Shown here: piece by piece, positions 53,322 through 62,731 of the stretch
Numbering within the stretch: position 1 is the first letter of the stretch
Layout of the letters: each line of letters starts with the position of its first letter
Assembly: GCA_965279115.1 (NCBI GenBank)
Contig: OZ257137.1
Location: forward strand, 434,001 to 498,000
Length of the DNA stretch: 64,000 nt
Direction: 5' to 3'
From: JAEUOS01 sp965279115
Lineage (GTDB): Bacteria; Pseudomonadota; Gammaproteobacteria; Burkholderiales; JAEUOS01
Notes under the pieces: model-generated
The model's database searches: none
Told to the model about the DNA's origin: nothing
What the model saw: the letters and a program-made list of their open reading frames with translations, nothing else
Program-made: the position numbers and the translations under genes

Positions 53322-53822
53322 TCAGGTGCGCAGTTCAGGCAACTTCTCGCCCTTGGGCACGAAGCGGATCGCCAGGCCGTTGTTGCAATAGCGCAGACCG
53401 GTGGGCTTGGGGCCGTCGTCGAACACATGGCCCTGGTGCCCCTCGCAGCGCGCACAGTGGTACTCGGTGCGCGGCAGTATCAGCTTGAAATCCTTCTTGG
53501 TGCCCACCGCGCCGGGCAGGGTGTCCCAGAAGCTGGGCCAGCCGGTGCCGCTTTCGTACTTCTTGGCACTGTCGAACAGCGGCAGGAAACAGGCCGCGCA
53601 GACGAAGGTGCCGGCGCGCTTTTCATTGTTGAGCGGGCTCGAACCGGGCGGCTCGGTACCTTCCTCGAACAGAATATGGAACTGGTTGGCCGCAACCAGT
53701 TTCTTCCATTCCGCCGGTGACTTGACCAGTTTCTTGAGGCCGGCCTTGTCCTGCGCGCGCAGGTTGGCCGCGACGGTGGCGAACAGGCCGAAAACTCCGG
53801 CTATCCAGTGACGACGTTGCAT
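53322..53822 (-). CDS. msrB: Peptide methionine-R-sulfoxide reductase MsrB, exported
   Basis: A 166-residue enzyme that repairs methionine-R-sulfoxide in proteins. A signal peptide is at about 1-23, with twin arginines in QRRHWIAGVFGLFATVAANL, so it may use the Tat route to the periplasm. The zinc cysteines are in VCAACFLPLF and CARCEGHQGHVF, and the catalytic Cys is in LRYCNNGLAIRF. The SGTGWPSFW active-site block is intact. No msrA partner is adjacent. It stands upstream of the quinone oxidoreductase on the same strand. Confidence 0.9.
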   Translation of the reverse strand: MQRRHWIAGVFGLFATVAANLRAQDKAGLKKLVKSPAEWKKLVAANQFHILFEEGTEPPGSSPLNNEKRAGTFVCAACFLPLFDSAKKYESGTGWPSFWDTLPGAVGTKKDFKLILPRTEYHCARCEGHQGHVFDDGPKPTGLRYCNNGLAIRFVPKGEKLPELRT

Positions 53823-53901
53823 GCGATGCTCCTGATGAAATGGGGTGTGGGGATGCATACGTTGGAAGGTTAACAGCGGATGCGCCGACGCCATTCCGGC
53901 G

Positions 53902-54987
53902 CTAGGCGGTAAAACCGACGCTGCGCTTGTCGAAGGCGATCGCCTTGACCAGCACGAACACCCGGCGGCCGGTGGCGATGCCGAGTTCGTCCATGGCCTG
54001 GCGCGATATCCGCGCCGGCACCTCCTCCTGCCCGAGGCGCACCTGCGCCTCGATGATCGCGCCGCCGCCATCGCTCACGCCGGCGACCTCGCCCTCGAGC
54101 ACGTTGCGGATGCTGATCCCCGAGGGCCGCTCGGTGGCCAGCGATACGTCGCGCGACCGGATGCGGATGCGCACCCGCGTACCCAGCGGCGTGTCCATGC
54201 CCGGCGCCACCAGTTCGCCGCCGGAAAAACGGAAGCGCGTCAGGAAGTAGGCCTGGTCATGCGCGACCGCCTCGGCCTCGATCAGTGCGCCCCCTTCGTA
54301 GCGGCCGGTATGGGGCCGCAGGTCGGCGCGGTTGAAGATCTCGTGCACGCTGCCGTGCGCCATCACGCGGCCCTCGTTCATCAGCACCACATGGTCGGCC
54401 AGGCGGGTGATCTCGCTCACCGCGTGGCTTACGTAGACAACGGGTTGCCGCAGCTCGTTGCGCAAGGCCTCGATGTATCGCAACACTTCCTGGCGGCGCT
54501 GGTTGTCGAGCGCGGCCAGCGGCTCGTCCATCAGCAACAGGCGCGGCTGGGAGAGCAGCGCACGGCCGATCGCCACGCGTTGCTTCTCGCCACCGGACAG
54601 GGCGGCCGGACTGCGCTCGAGCAGCGCCTCGATGCCCAGCAGGCCCACCACCGCGTCAAAGCCGATGCGCATGCCCGACCTGGGCGCGCCGTACAGCAGG
54701 TTCTTCTTCACCGAGAGGTGCGGAAACAGCAGCGCGTCCTGGAACACGTAGCCGACGCGGCGCCTCTCGGGCGGCAGGTTGATGCCGGCGGCCGCGTCGA
54801 ACAACACCTCGCCGTCGATGGTGATCCTGCCGGCCTCCGGCTTGAGCAGCCCGGCGATCGCATTGACCACGCTGGACTTGCCCGAGCCGGAACGCCCGAA
54901 CAGGCCGACCACCGGCGCATCAGCCGCAAAATCGACATTCAGTTCGGTGGCGCCCAATTGCCGCCGGATCGACACCTCGAGCTTCAC
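53902..54987 (-). CDS. modC: Molybdate ABC transporter ATP-binding protein ModC
   Basis: A 361-residue ATPase. The ABC domain has Walker A GLFGRSGSGKSSVVNAI, Q-loop YVFQDALLFPHLSV, signature LSGGEKQRVAIGRALL and Walker B LLLMDEPLAALD. A C-terminal TOBE/MOP regulatory domain (about 290-361) could bind the oxyanion. The GTG at 54987 overlaps the modB stop by four bases and gives the ModC N-terminus (KLEVSIRRQL). A longer frame upstream overlaps modB without similarity. Together with modB and the distant modA it makes a complete molybdate/tungstate importer. Confidence 0.92.
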   Translation of the reverse strand: MKLEVSIRRQLGATELNVDFAADAPVVGLFGRSGSGKSSVVNAIAGLLKPEAGRITIDGEVLFDAAAGINLPPERRRVGYVFQDALLFPHLSVKKNLLYGAPRSGMRIGFDAVVGLLGIEALLERSPAALSGGEKQRVAIGRALLSQPRLLLMDEPLAALDNQRRQEVLRYIEALRNELRQPVVYVSHAVSEITRLADHVVLMNEGRVMAHGSVHEIFNRADLRPHTGRYEGGALIEAEAVAHDQAYFLTRFRFSGGELVAPGMDTPLGTRVRIRIRSRDVSLATERPSGISIRNVLEGEVAGVSDGGGAIIEAQVRLGQEEVPARISRQAMDELGIATGRRVFVLVKAIAFDKRSVGFTA

Positions 54988-55682
54988 ATCAGGCTCCGCG
55001 CCGCGTGAGTGCCCCGCGAGCGCCGGTTCATCCATTCAGAGGCCGCCAGCGCCGCCAGCGACAGCAGGACGGAGATCGCACACAGCTTGAGCACCGCGGC
55101 GTCGCCGCCCGGACTCTGCGTGAAGTTGTAGATCGCCAGCGGCAGGGTCTGGGTTTCCCCGGGAATGTTGGACACGAAGGTGATGGTGGCGCCGAACTCA
55201 CCCAGCGAGCGCGCGAAGGCCAGCAGGCCGCCCATGATGATGCCCGGCAGCGCCAATGGTAGCGTCACCGAGGCCAGCACCCGCCACCGGCTGGCACCCA
55301 GGGTGCGGGCGGCCGATTCCAGGCGCGGGTCGATGGCTTCGAGCGCAAGGCGGATCGCGCGCACCATCAACGGAAAGCCCATGATGCCGGCCGCCAGCGC
55401 GGCACCGGTCCAGCGGAACGCGAAGGTGAGGCCCAGCACCTGCTCGAAAAAAGCGCCGAACGGCCCCTTGCGGCCGAAGCCCAGCAGCAGGAAATAGCCG
55501 ATCACCACCGGCGGCAGCACCAGCGGCAGATGGATCAGCGCATCGAACAGGGTCTTGCCCGGAAAGCGCCCGCGCGCCAGCACCAGGGCCGCCGCCGCAG
55601 CCAGCGGCAGGGTGAAAACCACACTGGCCGCCGCGACCTTCAGGCTCAACAGGACAATGGTGATTTCTTCGGCAGACAGCAT
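54984..55682 (-). CDS. modB: Molybdate ABC transporter permease ModB
   Basis: A 232-residue inner-membrane permease with five to six helices. The binding-protein-dependent transport signature is in SAARTLGASRWRVLASVTLP with the following GIIMGGLLAFARSLGEFGAT, the EAA loop that contacts ModC. ATG 55682 gives the family N-terminus (MLSAEEITIVLLSLKVA). It is the first gene of the modBC unit; no modA precedes it. Confidence 0.93.
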   Translation of the reverse strand: MLSAEEITIVLLSLKVAAASVVFTLPLAAAAALVLARGRFPGKTLFDALIHLPLVLPPVVIGYFLLLGFGRKGPFGAFFEQVLGLTFAFRWTGAALAAGIMGFPLMVRAIRLALEAIDPRLESAARTLGASRWRVLASVTLPLALPGIIMGGLLAFARSLGEFGATITFVSNIPGETQTLPLAIYNFTQSPGGDAAVLKLCAISVLLSLAALAASEWMNRRSRGTHAARSLM

Positions 55683-55745
55683 GCGCCGATTATCGCGTAT
55701 GCCCATCCGGCCACGGCGACCGGAGGCATCGCTGGGAACCGGTGG

Positions 55746-56630
55746 TCAGCTGCAGAGCGCCAGCACTGCCTCGGCGAACAGGCGTGGTGCTTCCTGCGGC
55801 GGGTTGTGCCCTATGCCCGGAAACACTCGCCGCTCGTAGGGCCCGGTGAAAAAGCGCGCATGGTTCGCCGAGGTGTGCGGCGGATTTACGCCGTCGGCGT
55901 CGCCGTGGATGGTGATGGTCGGCACGCTGATCTTCGGCAGCCCCGCCAGGCGCGCCTCGGTCTCGGCATAACGCGCCTCGCCGGCGGCATTGCCCATGCG
56001 GTGGCGATAGGAATGCACCACCACGTCGACGAAGTCCGGATTGTCCAGCGACGGCGCCGTCCGCTGCCAGGTGGCCTCGTCGAAGTGCCAGGTGGGCGAC
56101 CACAGCTTCCACAGCAGCCGGCACAGTTCCGCGCGGCGGGTGGCGAGCGCATTGCGGCCGCGCTGGGTGTGAAAGTAATACTGGTACCAGAAACGCTGTT
56201 CCTGCTCGGGATCGGCTGGCGCGGCCGAGCCGGCGATGTCCTGGATCTGGTAGCCGCAACAGGTGACCAATCCATGTATCCGCTCCGGACGCAACGCGGC
56301 GGCCACGCAGGCGGCGCGCCCGCCCCAGTCGAAGCCCGCCACCACCGCGCGCGGCAGTTGCAGCGCGTCGAGCAACTCGATCAGGTCCTGTCCGATGGCC
56401 GCCTGCTGGCCGGAGCGCGGCGTGTCGGCGGAAAAGAACCGCGTGCCGCCGTGGCCGCGCAGGCAGGGCACAACGGTGCGCAGGCCCTCAGCGTTGAGGA
56501 TGGGTACCACCTCGTCGTAGCAATGCTGGTCGTAGGGAAAGCCATGCAACAGCACTACCGTCATGGCATCGGGCGGGCCGCTGATCTCGCAGGCAACATC
56601 AAGTACGGAGGTGAGAACTCGCTGGGTCAT
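55746..56630 (-). CDS. Alpha/beta hydrolase with aspartate nucleophile (epoxide hydrolase/dehalogenase-like)
   Basis: A 294-residue alpha/beta-hydrolase. The oxyanion motif is HGFPYDQHCYDEV (about 30-42). The nucleophile elbow is GFDWGG (Asp, not Ser), as in epoxide hydrolases and haloacetate dehalogenases. The acid is probably in HGDADGVNPP and the catalytic His is in GIGHNPPQEAP. The cap region includes FWYQYYFHTQRGR with several Tyr that could act as epoxide-ring activators. Reaction is uncertain: either an epoxide hydrolase or a dehalogenase. It is divergent from the large sensor kinase gene. Confidence 0.88.
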   Translation of the reverse strand: MTQRVLTSVLDVACEISGPPDAMTVVLLHGFPYDQHCYDEVVPILNAEGLRTVVPCLRGHGGTRFFSADTPRSGQQAAIGQDLIELLDALQLPRAVVAGFDWGGRAACVAAALRPERIHGLVTCCGYQIQDIAGSAAPADPEQEQRFWYQYYFHTQRGRNALATRRAELCRLLWKLWSPTWHFDEATWQRTAPSLDNPDFVDVVVHSYRHRMGNAAGEARYAETEARLAGLPKISVPTITIHGDADGVNPPHTSANHARFFTGPYERRVFPGIGHNPPQEAPRLFAEAVLALCS

Positions 56631-56844
56631 GCCGCGGCACTCCTTGAATGAAAGCTTCTGCATCCTACTGCATGGCGGCGCCGGGTTTCCCGCTGCGCGC
56701 CTCAAGCGACGCGCATGAACGCAGGTGATACACCCACTCGCAGAGTGGCCATGTTTTCGACGCCCCGACAGGCATACACTGGAATCGGCTTCAGACGGGA
56801 TGGCTCCTGCCCCGCGGGAGACGGGTCTCGTCCAAGGAGGACCC

Positions 56845-59800
56845 ATGCGGCCCCGATTCCAATTCCCGCCCGCGCACGAACGCGATCGTCGTCTCACGCT
56901 GGCAGGCGCGGTCCTGCTTGTGGCCTTTGCGGTCGTGCTGGCAGCCACAGGCGTGGTGCCGCCTGAAGCGGATGGCGGCTACTGGACACCTAATCCACAC
57001 CCCTGGCTGGCGGCGATACTGGCCGTCTCCGCGACATCCGGCCTGTTCCTGCTGAACTGGCTGCGCGGACAGCGCCAGCCACCCCCGGGCGCAAGCAGTG
57101 GCGCGACATCGCGCTACTCGATGAAGGTATTGCTGGTGACGCTGGTCGCGTCGGTCGCCCTGCCACTGGCTTTCCTTCTCGCCCATCACATGCAGCGCGA
57201 AGCCACGCTCGAGGTCGAAAAGGCCAGGCAGTTCGTCACCGGACTGGCCGACGTTACCGCCGCCGACACCACCGCGGCGCTCGCCGAGTCCGAGCGCATC
57301 GCCCGATACCTTGCCGAACGGCAGATGGTTCGTTCGCTCGACCCCGCCCGTTGCGACCCCTACCTGCATGAACTGAGGAAGCTCAATCGGTACTACGCCA
57401 ACCTGGCCACCGTCGACGCCGAAGGCAACAGTGTCTGCTCGACCATTCAGGCACCCTCCGGCGCACGCCTGAACATCGGCAATCCGGCCTGGCTGCAAAA
57501 CCTGAAGGCCAACAACAATCTTTCGGTGAGCGGGCCACAGACGGGCATCTACAGCGGCCGCTGGATCATTGTCGTGGCGTATCCGATCCGCGACGATAGC
57601 GGCGCCGTCACCGGGGCCGCCCAGGTGGTGCTTGACCTTGACGCCTTTCAACCCGTGGTGCGGGCCGCACTGCCCGCGGGCGGTGTGGTCGGCCTGATGG
57701 ATGGCAAGGGCGTGGTGATCGCGCGCTCCGGTCCGACACCGGTCGCGGTTGGCCGCGACATCAGCGGCACCGACATCGGCCGGTCGATTCTGACGCGCAA
57801 GCAAGCCAGCGAAATCCTGGTGGGCAACGACGGCGTGGAACGCTACTACGCCTATCGCAAGGTCGATCGCGCCGACTGGTATGCCATCGTCGGCTTGCCG
57901 ACCGACCTGGTCTACGCGGAGGCTCGGCGCAACACGCGCCTGAACCTGCTGGTCGGAGCCGTGGTCACGCTCTTTTCAGGGTTGCTCGCTTTCATGGTGC
58001 ACCGGCGCATCGTCAAGCCGCTGGCGGCGCTGCGCGATACGGCACGCGCGATCGCGGGCGGCGACAAGAGTCGCCGGGCTCCCGAAAACGGACCCACGGA
58101 GATTGCCGAAGTATCGACAACATTCAACCGGCTGATGGACCTGATACCCCGGATCGAGGGACAACTGCAAGTCAGCGAGGACCACTACCGCCTGCTTTTC
58201 GAATCCTCGCCGGATGCGATTCGCGTGGTGTGCGACAACCGCATCGTCATGCTCAACCATGCCGCGGTCGTGTTGCACGGCGTTTCATCCAAGGAAGCAT
58301 TGCTGGGCCGCAATGTGATTGACACCATGCATCCGGACTATCGCGACCGGGTCCGCGAACGCATCCGCGCCGTTCTCGAAGAACGGCAGGTGCTGCCGCG
58401 CGACGAACAAATCCTGGTCAGGGACGACGGCTCGGAATGCTGGGTCGAGTCGATTGTCCTGCCGTTCACCTATCAGGGCAAGGCGGCGTTGCTGAGCATT
58501 GTCCGCGACCTGAGCGTGCGCAAAAGCACGGAACAGCGCGTCCAGCGCCTGATCGACCTGCGCCTGACCGTGGGCGACGTCAACGCGGCCATCACGCGTG
58601 AGCGTGACTGGCGGGCCCTGTGCGAGTCGGCGGCGCGCATTGTCGTGGAGCGGGGTCGCATGTCTTCGGCACTGGTTCGCATGCACGACCCCGTGACCGA
58701 CAACCTGATTCCGTGGGCCGGCCACCTGCCGCGCACCGACCTCCCCGCTCCCGGGGTCGTCTCCGCGTCCGACCCGCAATCTCCGACGGCGCGCGCGTTC
58801 GCGTCCGGGCGTCGCGTGATCATCAACCGCATCGAGAGTGCCGGTGTCGACATCGCGATACAGACGGCGGCCAGTGCCCGGGGAATCGTCTCGGCGGGCG
58901 TGTTTCCAATCATGTGGGAAGGTCGCGCCATCGGCACGTTTGCGGTTTTTTCCGGCGAGACCGAGGTTTTCGATGACGAGTTTTCCGGATTGCTCGAGGA
59001 GATCGCCGCGAATCTGGCATTCGCCAACGCCAAGTACAAGACCGAGGAAGCGCTGGCCGAAACCAACGAGCGCCTGACCGGCATGATCGGTTCGGCCATG
59101 GACGCCATCATCACCGTCGATTCGGGAATGCGCGTGGCCGTGTTCAACCGCGCCGCGGAATCCATGTTCGGCATCGACGCGACCACGGCCATCGGCATGC
59201 CCCTGGAGACCCTTCTGCCGCAGGGTTACCGGAGTGCGCACGCCGGATGGATGCGCAGCTTCGCCGCAGGCGGGAAGAGCACACGCTCCATGGGCAATCC
59301 CGGCAAGGTCATGGCCAGGCGCGCCAATGGCGACGAGTTTCCGGTGGAAGCTTCGATTTCGCACGCACGCACCGGCCGCGACATCATGTACACGGTGATC
59401 ATGCGCGACGTCACCGGACGCCTCGCCACCGAACGCTCGCTCGCGGAGGCCGAGCGCCGCTATCGCAGCCTGGTGGAAAACTCGCCAGGCGGCGTCGCAT
59501 TGATGGACCGTGACATCATCGAATACGCGAATCCGGGACTGGTCCGGATGTTCGGTTTCGACAAGTCCGCGGACGCGGTGGGAACCAGCATTTTCGGCCT
59601 GCTGGCACCGGCGTTTCACAGCCGTGTGCGCAACAATCTCAACTTCCTCGCAAAGTCCGCCGGTCATGCCGTTCCGAATGGACGGATGCGGATGATCCGC
59701 CGTGATGGCAGCGTGATCGACGTGGAGGCTGCCGCCACCTCGATAGATCTGGGCGGACGCACCCTGATCCAGGTCGAAATGCGCGATGTCACGCGGGAAT

Positions 59801-60561
59801 TGCACGCGCTGGCCGAAATCCACAGCCTGAACCGTTCGCTGGAGGCGCGCATCGAAGCCAGGACCGCAGAGCTGACGCGGGCGAATCGCGACCTGGAGGC
59901 GTTTGCCTACTCGATCGCCCATGACCTGCGCGGACCGTTGAGAAGCATGACCGGATTCGCGCAACTGCTCGCGATTGACGAGCAGGAGGGAAATCCGGAT
60001 CAAGTCCGTGCCCACGTCGAGCGCATCGTCTCCAACGCCAGCCGGATGAACGAACTCATTGACGGGCTGCTCAGGGTCGCACGCGCCTCCCACGTCGCGC
60101 TCGAACGGCTGCCCGTCGACATGGCGTCATTGGCGGTTTCGGTCATCGCCGAAGTGAAGGGGGAAAGTCGCGCGCGGATTGAAGTAGGCAAGCTTCCCGT
60201 GGTGCTTGGCGACCCGCTGGCACTGCGCCAGGTCTGGACAAACCTGCTATCCAACGCCCTGAAATACAGCGCCAGGTCCGAGGTCCCCGAGATCAAGGTC
60301 GCACACCGCACGGAAGGCGCTGAATTGATCTTCAGCGTTGCCGACAATGGCGCCGGCTTCGACGCCGCATTTGCCGACAAGCTTTTCGGCGTGTTCCAGC
60401 GCCTGCATGCCGCCACCGACTTCGAAGGCACCGGCATCGGGCTTGCCATCGTGCGCAGGATAGTGGAACGGCACGACGGTCGCGTGTGGGCGGAGGGCAG
60501 GCCCGGGGCAGGCGCGACCTTCCATTTTTCCCTGCCGATCAGCCGGCTGTCGCCGCCGTGA
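56845..60561 (+). CDS. Large hybrid-architecture sensor histidine kinase (Cache-HAMP-PAS-GAF-PAS-PAS-HK)
   Basis: A 1238-residue membrane sensor kinase. Helices lie at about 20-40, 50-70 and 93-112. A periplasmic Cache-type sensor region spans about 115-360, a fourth helix about 365-388 and HAMP about 390-440. Then come PAS (about 450-570), GAF (about 585-735), PAS (about 740-870) and PAS (about 875-1000) domains. The HisKA site is SIAHDLRGPLRSM (His about 1025), followed by HATPase motifs VWTNLLSNALKYSA, DNGAGFD and GTGIGLAIVRRIV. ATG 56845 has a strong AAGGAGG site. No response regulator is adjacent. Its kinase half resembles that of the bacteriophytochrome in this window. Confidence 0.9.
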   Translation: MRPRFQFPPAHERDRRLTLAGAVLLVAFAVVLAATGVVPPEADGGYWTPNPHPWLAAILAVSATSGLFLLNWLRGQRQPPPGASSGATSRYSMKVLLVTLVASVALPLAFLLAHHMQREATLEVEKARQFVTGLADVTAADTTAALAESERIARYLAERQMVRSLDPARCDPYLHELRKLNRYYANLATVDAEGNSVCSTIQAPSGARLNIGNPAWLQNLKANNNLSVSGPQTGIYSGRWIIVVAYPIRDDSGAVTGAAQVVLDLDAFQPVVRAALPAGGVVGLMDGKGVVIARSGPTPVAVGRDISGTDIGRSILTRKQASEILVGNDGVERYYAYRKVDRADWYAIVGLPTDLVYAEARRNTRLNLLVGAVVTLFSGLLAFMVHRRIVKPLAALRDTARAIAGGDKSRRAPENGPTEIAEVSTTFNRLMDLIPRIEGQLQVSEDHYRLLFESSPDAIRVVCDNRIVMLNHAAVVLHGVSSKEALLGRNVIDTMHPDYRDRVRERIRAVLEERQVLPRDEQILVRDDGSECWVESIVLPFTYQGKAALLSIVRDLSVRKSTEQRVQRLIDLRLTVGDVNAAITRERDWRALCESAARIVVERGRMSSALVRMHDPVTDNLIPWAGHLPRTDLPAPGVVSASDPQSPTARAFASGRRVIINRIESAGVDIAIQTAASARGIVSAGVFPIMWEGRAIGTFAVFSGETEVFDDEFSGLLEEIAANLAFANAKYKTEEALAETNERLTGMIGSAMDAIITVDSGMRVAVFNRAAESMFGIDATTAIGMPLETLLPQGYRSAHAGWMRSFAAGGKSTRSMGNPGKVMARRANGDEFPVEASISHARTGRDIMYTVIMRDVTGRLATERSLAEAERRYRSLVENSPGGVALMDRDIIEYANPGLVRMFGFDKSADAVGTSIFGLLAPAFHSRVRNNLNFLAKSAGHAVPNGRMRMIRRDGSVIDVEAAATSIDLGGRTLIQVEMRDVTRELHALAEIHSLNRSLEARIEARTAELTRANRDLEAFAYSIAHDLRGPLRSMTGFAQLLAIDEQEGNPDQVRAHVERIVSNASRMNELIDGLLRVARASHVALERLPVDMASLAVSVIAEVKGESRARIEVGKLPVVLGDPLALRQVWTNLLSNALKYSARSEVPEIKVAHRTEGAELIFSVADNGAGFDAAFADKLFGVFQRLHAATDFEGTGIGLAIVRRIVERHDGRVWAEGRPGAGATFHFSLPISRLSPP

Positions 60562-60602
60562 CTGGCAATATGCGGCGCGCACGCGCGATCCATCCACAGC
60601 GA

Positions 60603-61598
60603 TCAACTGCCGCGAGGCTTGATGGCGCGCGTCCCTTGCACCGCCTGGCCCCCGGCGGGCCGCTTCCTCGCTGTGCCGGCACGCGCTTTCGGCAGGTGCG
60701 CGTTTCTCACCCTTTCGGCCGCACGCCTGACCACGTCGCAGAAATACTCTGCCGCCGGCGTGAGCGGCAATCCCGCACGGCGCACCACGCACATCGGCGG
60801 TGACGGCAGGGGTTCGGCCACCGGAATGGTTTGCAGCACGTCGCGGGTGAGCGGCGAGGTGATCCACTGCACCGGCAGCATCATCAGCAGGTCCGAACTG
60901 GTGATGGCGATAATGAAGGTGAGCGCCGAGTGCGACTGCATCACCAGACGCGGTGCCGGCAGGCCGTTCTGCGCGAACAGCGGGCCGAGTTCCTCCTCGG
61001 CCTTGCGGGTGATCGATGTGGTGATCCATTCGGCGTCGGCCAGGTCCTTCAGTGAACGTGCACCGGCCAGCGGGTGGCCCTTGCGGCCGATGATCACGCG
61101 GGTGTTGTCGAAGAGCTTTTCCACCACCAGGCCGGCGGCGGCCGGCGCGCCCGGCGGCGGACCGATGTAGCAATCCAGCGTGCCGTCGCGCAGCGCCCGT
61201 TCGTAGGTAGGGAAGACGCCCTCGAACATGTCGAGGTGGACGCCTGGGTAGCGCTTGCGGAACGCCCCCAGCGCTTCCGGCAGGAGTGCGATGTGCGCCA
61301 CCGTCGACAGGCACACGCTCAGGCTGCCATAGGACTGGCCCTGCAGCTGCCCCACCTCGTCGCGCGCGCGCTTGAGTTCGCTGTGGGCGGCGTTGGCGCG
61401 GCGGATGAAGCGCTCGCCGACGGCGGTTACGACCACGCCGCTGGAACTGCGCTCGAAGAGGGCCACGCCGAGTTCGCGCTCCAGCTCGCGGATGCTGCGC
61501 GTCAGTGCCGGCTGCGCCACGCCGAGGTGGCGCGCGGCGGCGCGCAGGCTGCCATGCTCGGCGACCGCCAGCACGTCACGCAAATGGTTGATCTTCAT
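60603..61598 (-). CDS. LysR-family transcriptional regulator
   Basis: A 331-residue LysR regulator. The winged helix (INHLRDVLAVAEHGSLRAAA, then QPALTRSIRELERELGVALFE) is followed by an effector domain, then an unusually long basic tail (PKARAGTARKRPAGGQ and beyond). It is divergent from the Bug-Rieske-FAD operon and probably regulates it. Candidate LysR-type half-sites lie in the intervening 125 bases. Confidence 0.92.
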   Translation of the reverse strand: MKINHLRDVLAVAEHGSLRAAARHLGVAQPALTRSIRELERELGVALFERSSSGVVVTAVGERFIRRANAAHSELKRARDEVGQLQGQSYGSLSVCLSTVAHIALLPEALGAFRKRYPGVHLDMFEGVFPTYERALRDGTLDCYIGPPPGAPAAAGLVVEKLFDNTRVIIGRKGHPLAGARSLKDLADAEWITTSITRKAEEELGPLFAQNGLPAPRLVMQSHSALTFIIAITSSDLLMMLPVQWITSPLTRDVLQTIPVAEPLPSPPMCVVRRAGLPLTPAAEYFCDVVRRAAERVRNAHLPKARAGTARKRPAGGQAVQGTRAIKPRGS

Positions 61599-61614
61599 GC
61601 CGATACCAAATTGT

Positions 61615-61630
61615 TATCACCCTGATGATA
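61615..61630. promoter_or_regulatory. Candidate LysR-type operator
   Basis: In the LysR/Bug intergenic gap the segment TATCACCCTGATGATA contains ATCA-CCC-TGAT and TATCA-N6-TGATA dyads. It lies just upstream of the LysR start, where an autoregulatory site would be expected. No consensus promoter for the Bug gene could be paired with it. Confidence 0.35.
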
Positions 61631-61723
61631 TTGCCATCTTTTGCTATTGACGTGGGCTTGCGTAGCATCCGGGGCTAGCGTCGCCGAACCATCGGTGACA
61701 GATACCAAGACATGGAGAAGACA

Positions 61724-62731
61724 ATGAACATCAGGTCGCTTGATGCGGCGCGGCGCGCGCTGGTTCGCCTGGTCGCAGCCATCCTGCTCATCACCGGCGC
61801 GGGGCTGTGCACCGCCGGTAGCGCACTGGCGCAAGCCTGGCCCAGCAAGCCGGTGCGCCTGGTGCTGCCCTTCCCGGCGGGGGTGCCACCGGACATCGTC
61901 GCGCGACTGATGGCCGACAAGCTGTCCGCCCTGTGGGGCCAGGGCGTGGTGGTGGACAACCGCGGCGGTGCCGGCGGCATCGCCGCGATGTCCGGCTTTG
62001 TGCGCATGCCGGCCGATGGCTATACCCTGGCCTTCGTCGCCGCCTCCACCGTCACGCTCACACCGCACCTGTTCAAGGACCCGCAGTTCAATGTCGACCG
62101 CGACCTGGCGATCGCGGCCGTGGCCGCCACCGGGCCGATGATGATCACCGTCAATCCCGCCCTGCCGGTACAAACCCTGCCTGACCTCGTCAAGCATGTG
62201 AAGTCGCAGCCCGGCAAGGTGAATTTCGCGGCCACCCTGCTCAACTCGGTGCCGCACCTGACTGGGCTGATGCTCAACCGTTCGGCCGGCATGGAGATGT
62301 ACCCGGTGCCTTACAACGGCTCGGTGCCGGCCATCACCGCCACCGTGGCAGGCGAGGCGCAGGTAGTGATCGACGGACTGCCGACGCTGGTGCAGCATGT
62401 CAAGGCGGGCAAATTGCGCGCCATCGCCGTCACCTCGGAGAAACGCCTGCCCGGGTTCGAGTCGGTGCCCACGGCGTCGGAGACCATCCCCGGCTTCGAG
62501 CCGCTCGGCTGGTTCGCCGTTTTCGCCCCGGCGGGCACGCCCACCGCGGTGATTGAAAAGGTCAATGCCGACGTCAACCGTGTGGCGCAGATGCCGGACA
62601 TCAGTGCTCGCCTGGCCGACCTGGGCATGTACCCTCGCCCCGGCCCGGTCGCGTCCGCTGCCGAGTTCCTGCGTTCCGAACGGGCGCTGTGGCAGAAGGT
62701 GGTCAAGGACTTCAACATCCCGGCGCAATGA
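61724..62731 (+). CDS. Bug (TctC-type) tripartite tricarboxylate transporter receptor
   Basis: A 335-residue periplasmic receptor. The signal peptide is LVAAILLITGAGLCTAGSA (about residues 16-34). The mature domain begins WPSKPVRLVLPFPAGVPPD and has VVVDNRGGAGGIAAMSGFV, the Bug ligand-binding blocks. A GGAG ribosome site favours ATG 61724 over the in-frame ATG at 61712. The stop overlaps the Rieske oxygenase start by four bases, so uptake or sensing and oxidation of the substrate are co-expressed. Confidence 0.92.
   Translation: MNIRSLDAARRALVRLVAAILLITGAGLCTAGSALAQAWPSKPVRLVLPFPAGVPPDIVARLMADKLSALWGQGVVVDNRGGAGGIAAMSGFVRMPADGYTLAFVAASTVTLTPHLFKDPQFNVDRDLAIAAVAATGPMMITVNPALPVQTLPDLVKHVKSQPGKVNFAATLLNSVPHLTGLMLNRSAGMEMYPVPYNGSVPAITATVAGEAQVVIDGLPTLVQHVKAGKLRAIAVTSEKRLPGFESVPTASETIPGFEPLGWFAVFAPAGTPTAVIEKVNADVNRVAQMPDISARLADLGMYPRPGPVASAAEFLRSERALWQKVVKDFNIPAQ

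Noticed and set aside
58285..60093. A 602-codon minus-strand open frame inside the sensor kinase gene
   Set aside because: It is antisense to PAS/GAF coding sequence, and its His/Arg/Gly-rich composition is typical of shadow frames.
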